Shown in pieces: positions 18,662 through 18,686 of a stretch of DNA of 18,686 bases; position 1 is the stretch's first letter; every line of letters starts with the position of its first letter. Both the position numbers and the translations under genes were made by a program. Source of the stretch: Dimargaris cristalligena (taxonomy: Eukaryota > Kickxellomycota > Dimargaritomycetes > Dimargaritales > Dimargaritaceae). The stretch is from the NCBI GenBank assembly GCA_027576995.1, contig JANBQC010000557.1, forward strand, positions 1 through 18,686. The letters run 5' to 3'. The notes below the pieces were generated by a model. That model was not told where the DNA came from. It did no database searches and was given only the letters and a program-made list of their open reading frames with translations.

Positions 18662-18686
18662 TATATATATATATATATATATATAT
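18662..18686. repeat. (TA)n dinucleotide microsatellite at window edge
   Basis: About 12 uninterrupted TA units running off the window end and starting 13 bases from the RCT gene's ATG. It could be a TATA-like promoter element or an intron/UTR repeat. Such tracts also commonly break assemblies, so the edge may be a contig end. Confidence 0.9.

Overview
This window is nuclear DNA of a eukaryote, most likely a fungus. It carries single-copy housekeeping genes (eIF3b, SMC1, SF3B3), short spliceosomal introns with a strict donor and branch-point code, compact spacing of 0.6-1.2 kb between genes, GC-rich coding regions and AT-rich gaps. The lineage is an inference. The proteins look about equally distant from yeast and animal versions as I remember them, so an early-diverging (zygomycete-type) fungus is plausible but unproven. 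There is no bacterial, phage, CRISPR or intact transposon content.

Layout, all five genes on the minus strand: 1-1303 AT-rich gap; 1304-3577 eIF3b (one exon); 3578-4594 gap; 4595-9625 SMC1 (seven exons, six introns); 9626-10481 gap with two ACGCGT motifs; 10482-13997 SF3B3 (one exon, starting at the ATG at 13997); 13998-15164 gap; 15165-16129 a small three-exon single-RRM protein resembling SLIRP, which no single long open frame reveals; 16130-16717 gap; 16718-18649 a large low-complexity protein with a Rap1 C-terminal (RCT)-like domain; 18662-18686 a (TA)n tract at the window edge.

The genes act in separate core processes: translation initiation (eIF3b), sister-chromatid cohesion (SMC1), pre-mRNA splicing (SF3B3), probably organellar or general RNA binding (RRM protein), and possibly telomere or chromatin function (RCT protein). 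They share orientation but show no operon-like coupling, and each probably has its own promoter. SF3B3 belongs to the complex that recognises intron branch points, and all eight introns in the window carry a candidate YTAAC branch point.

I found no convincing new multi-gene system. The points most worth a second look are the hidden RRM gene, the RCT-domain protein without visible Myb or BRCT domains, the paired MCB-like sites upstream of SMC1, and the uniform intron architecture of SMC1.
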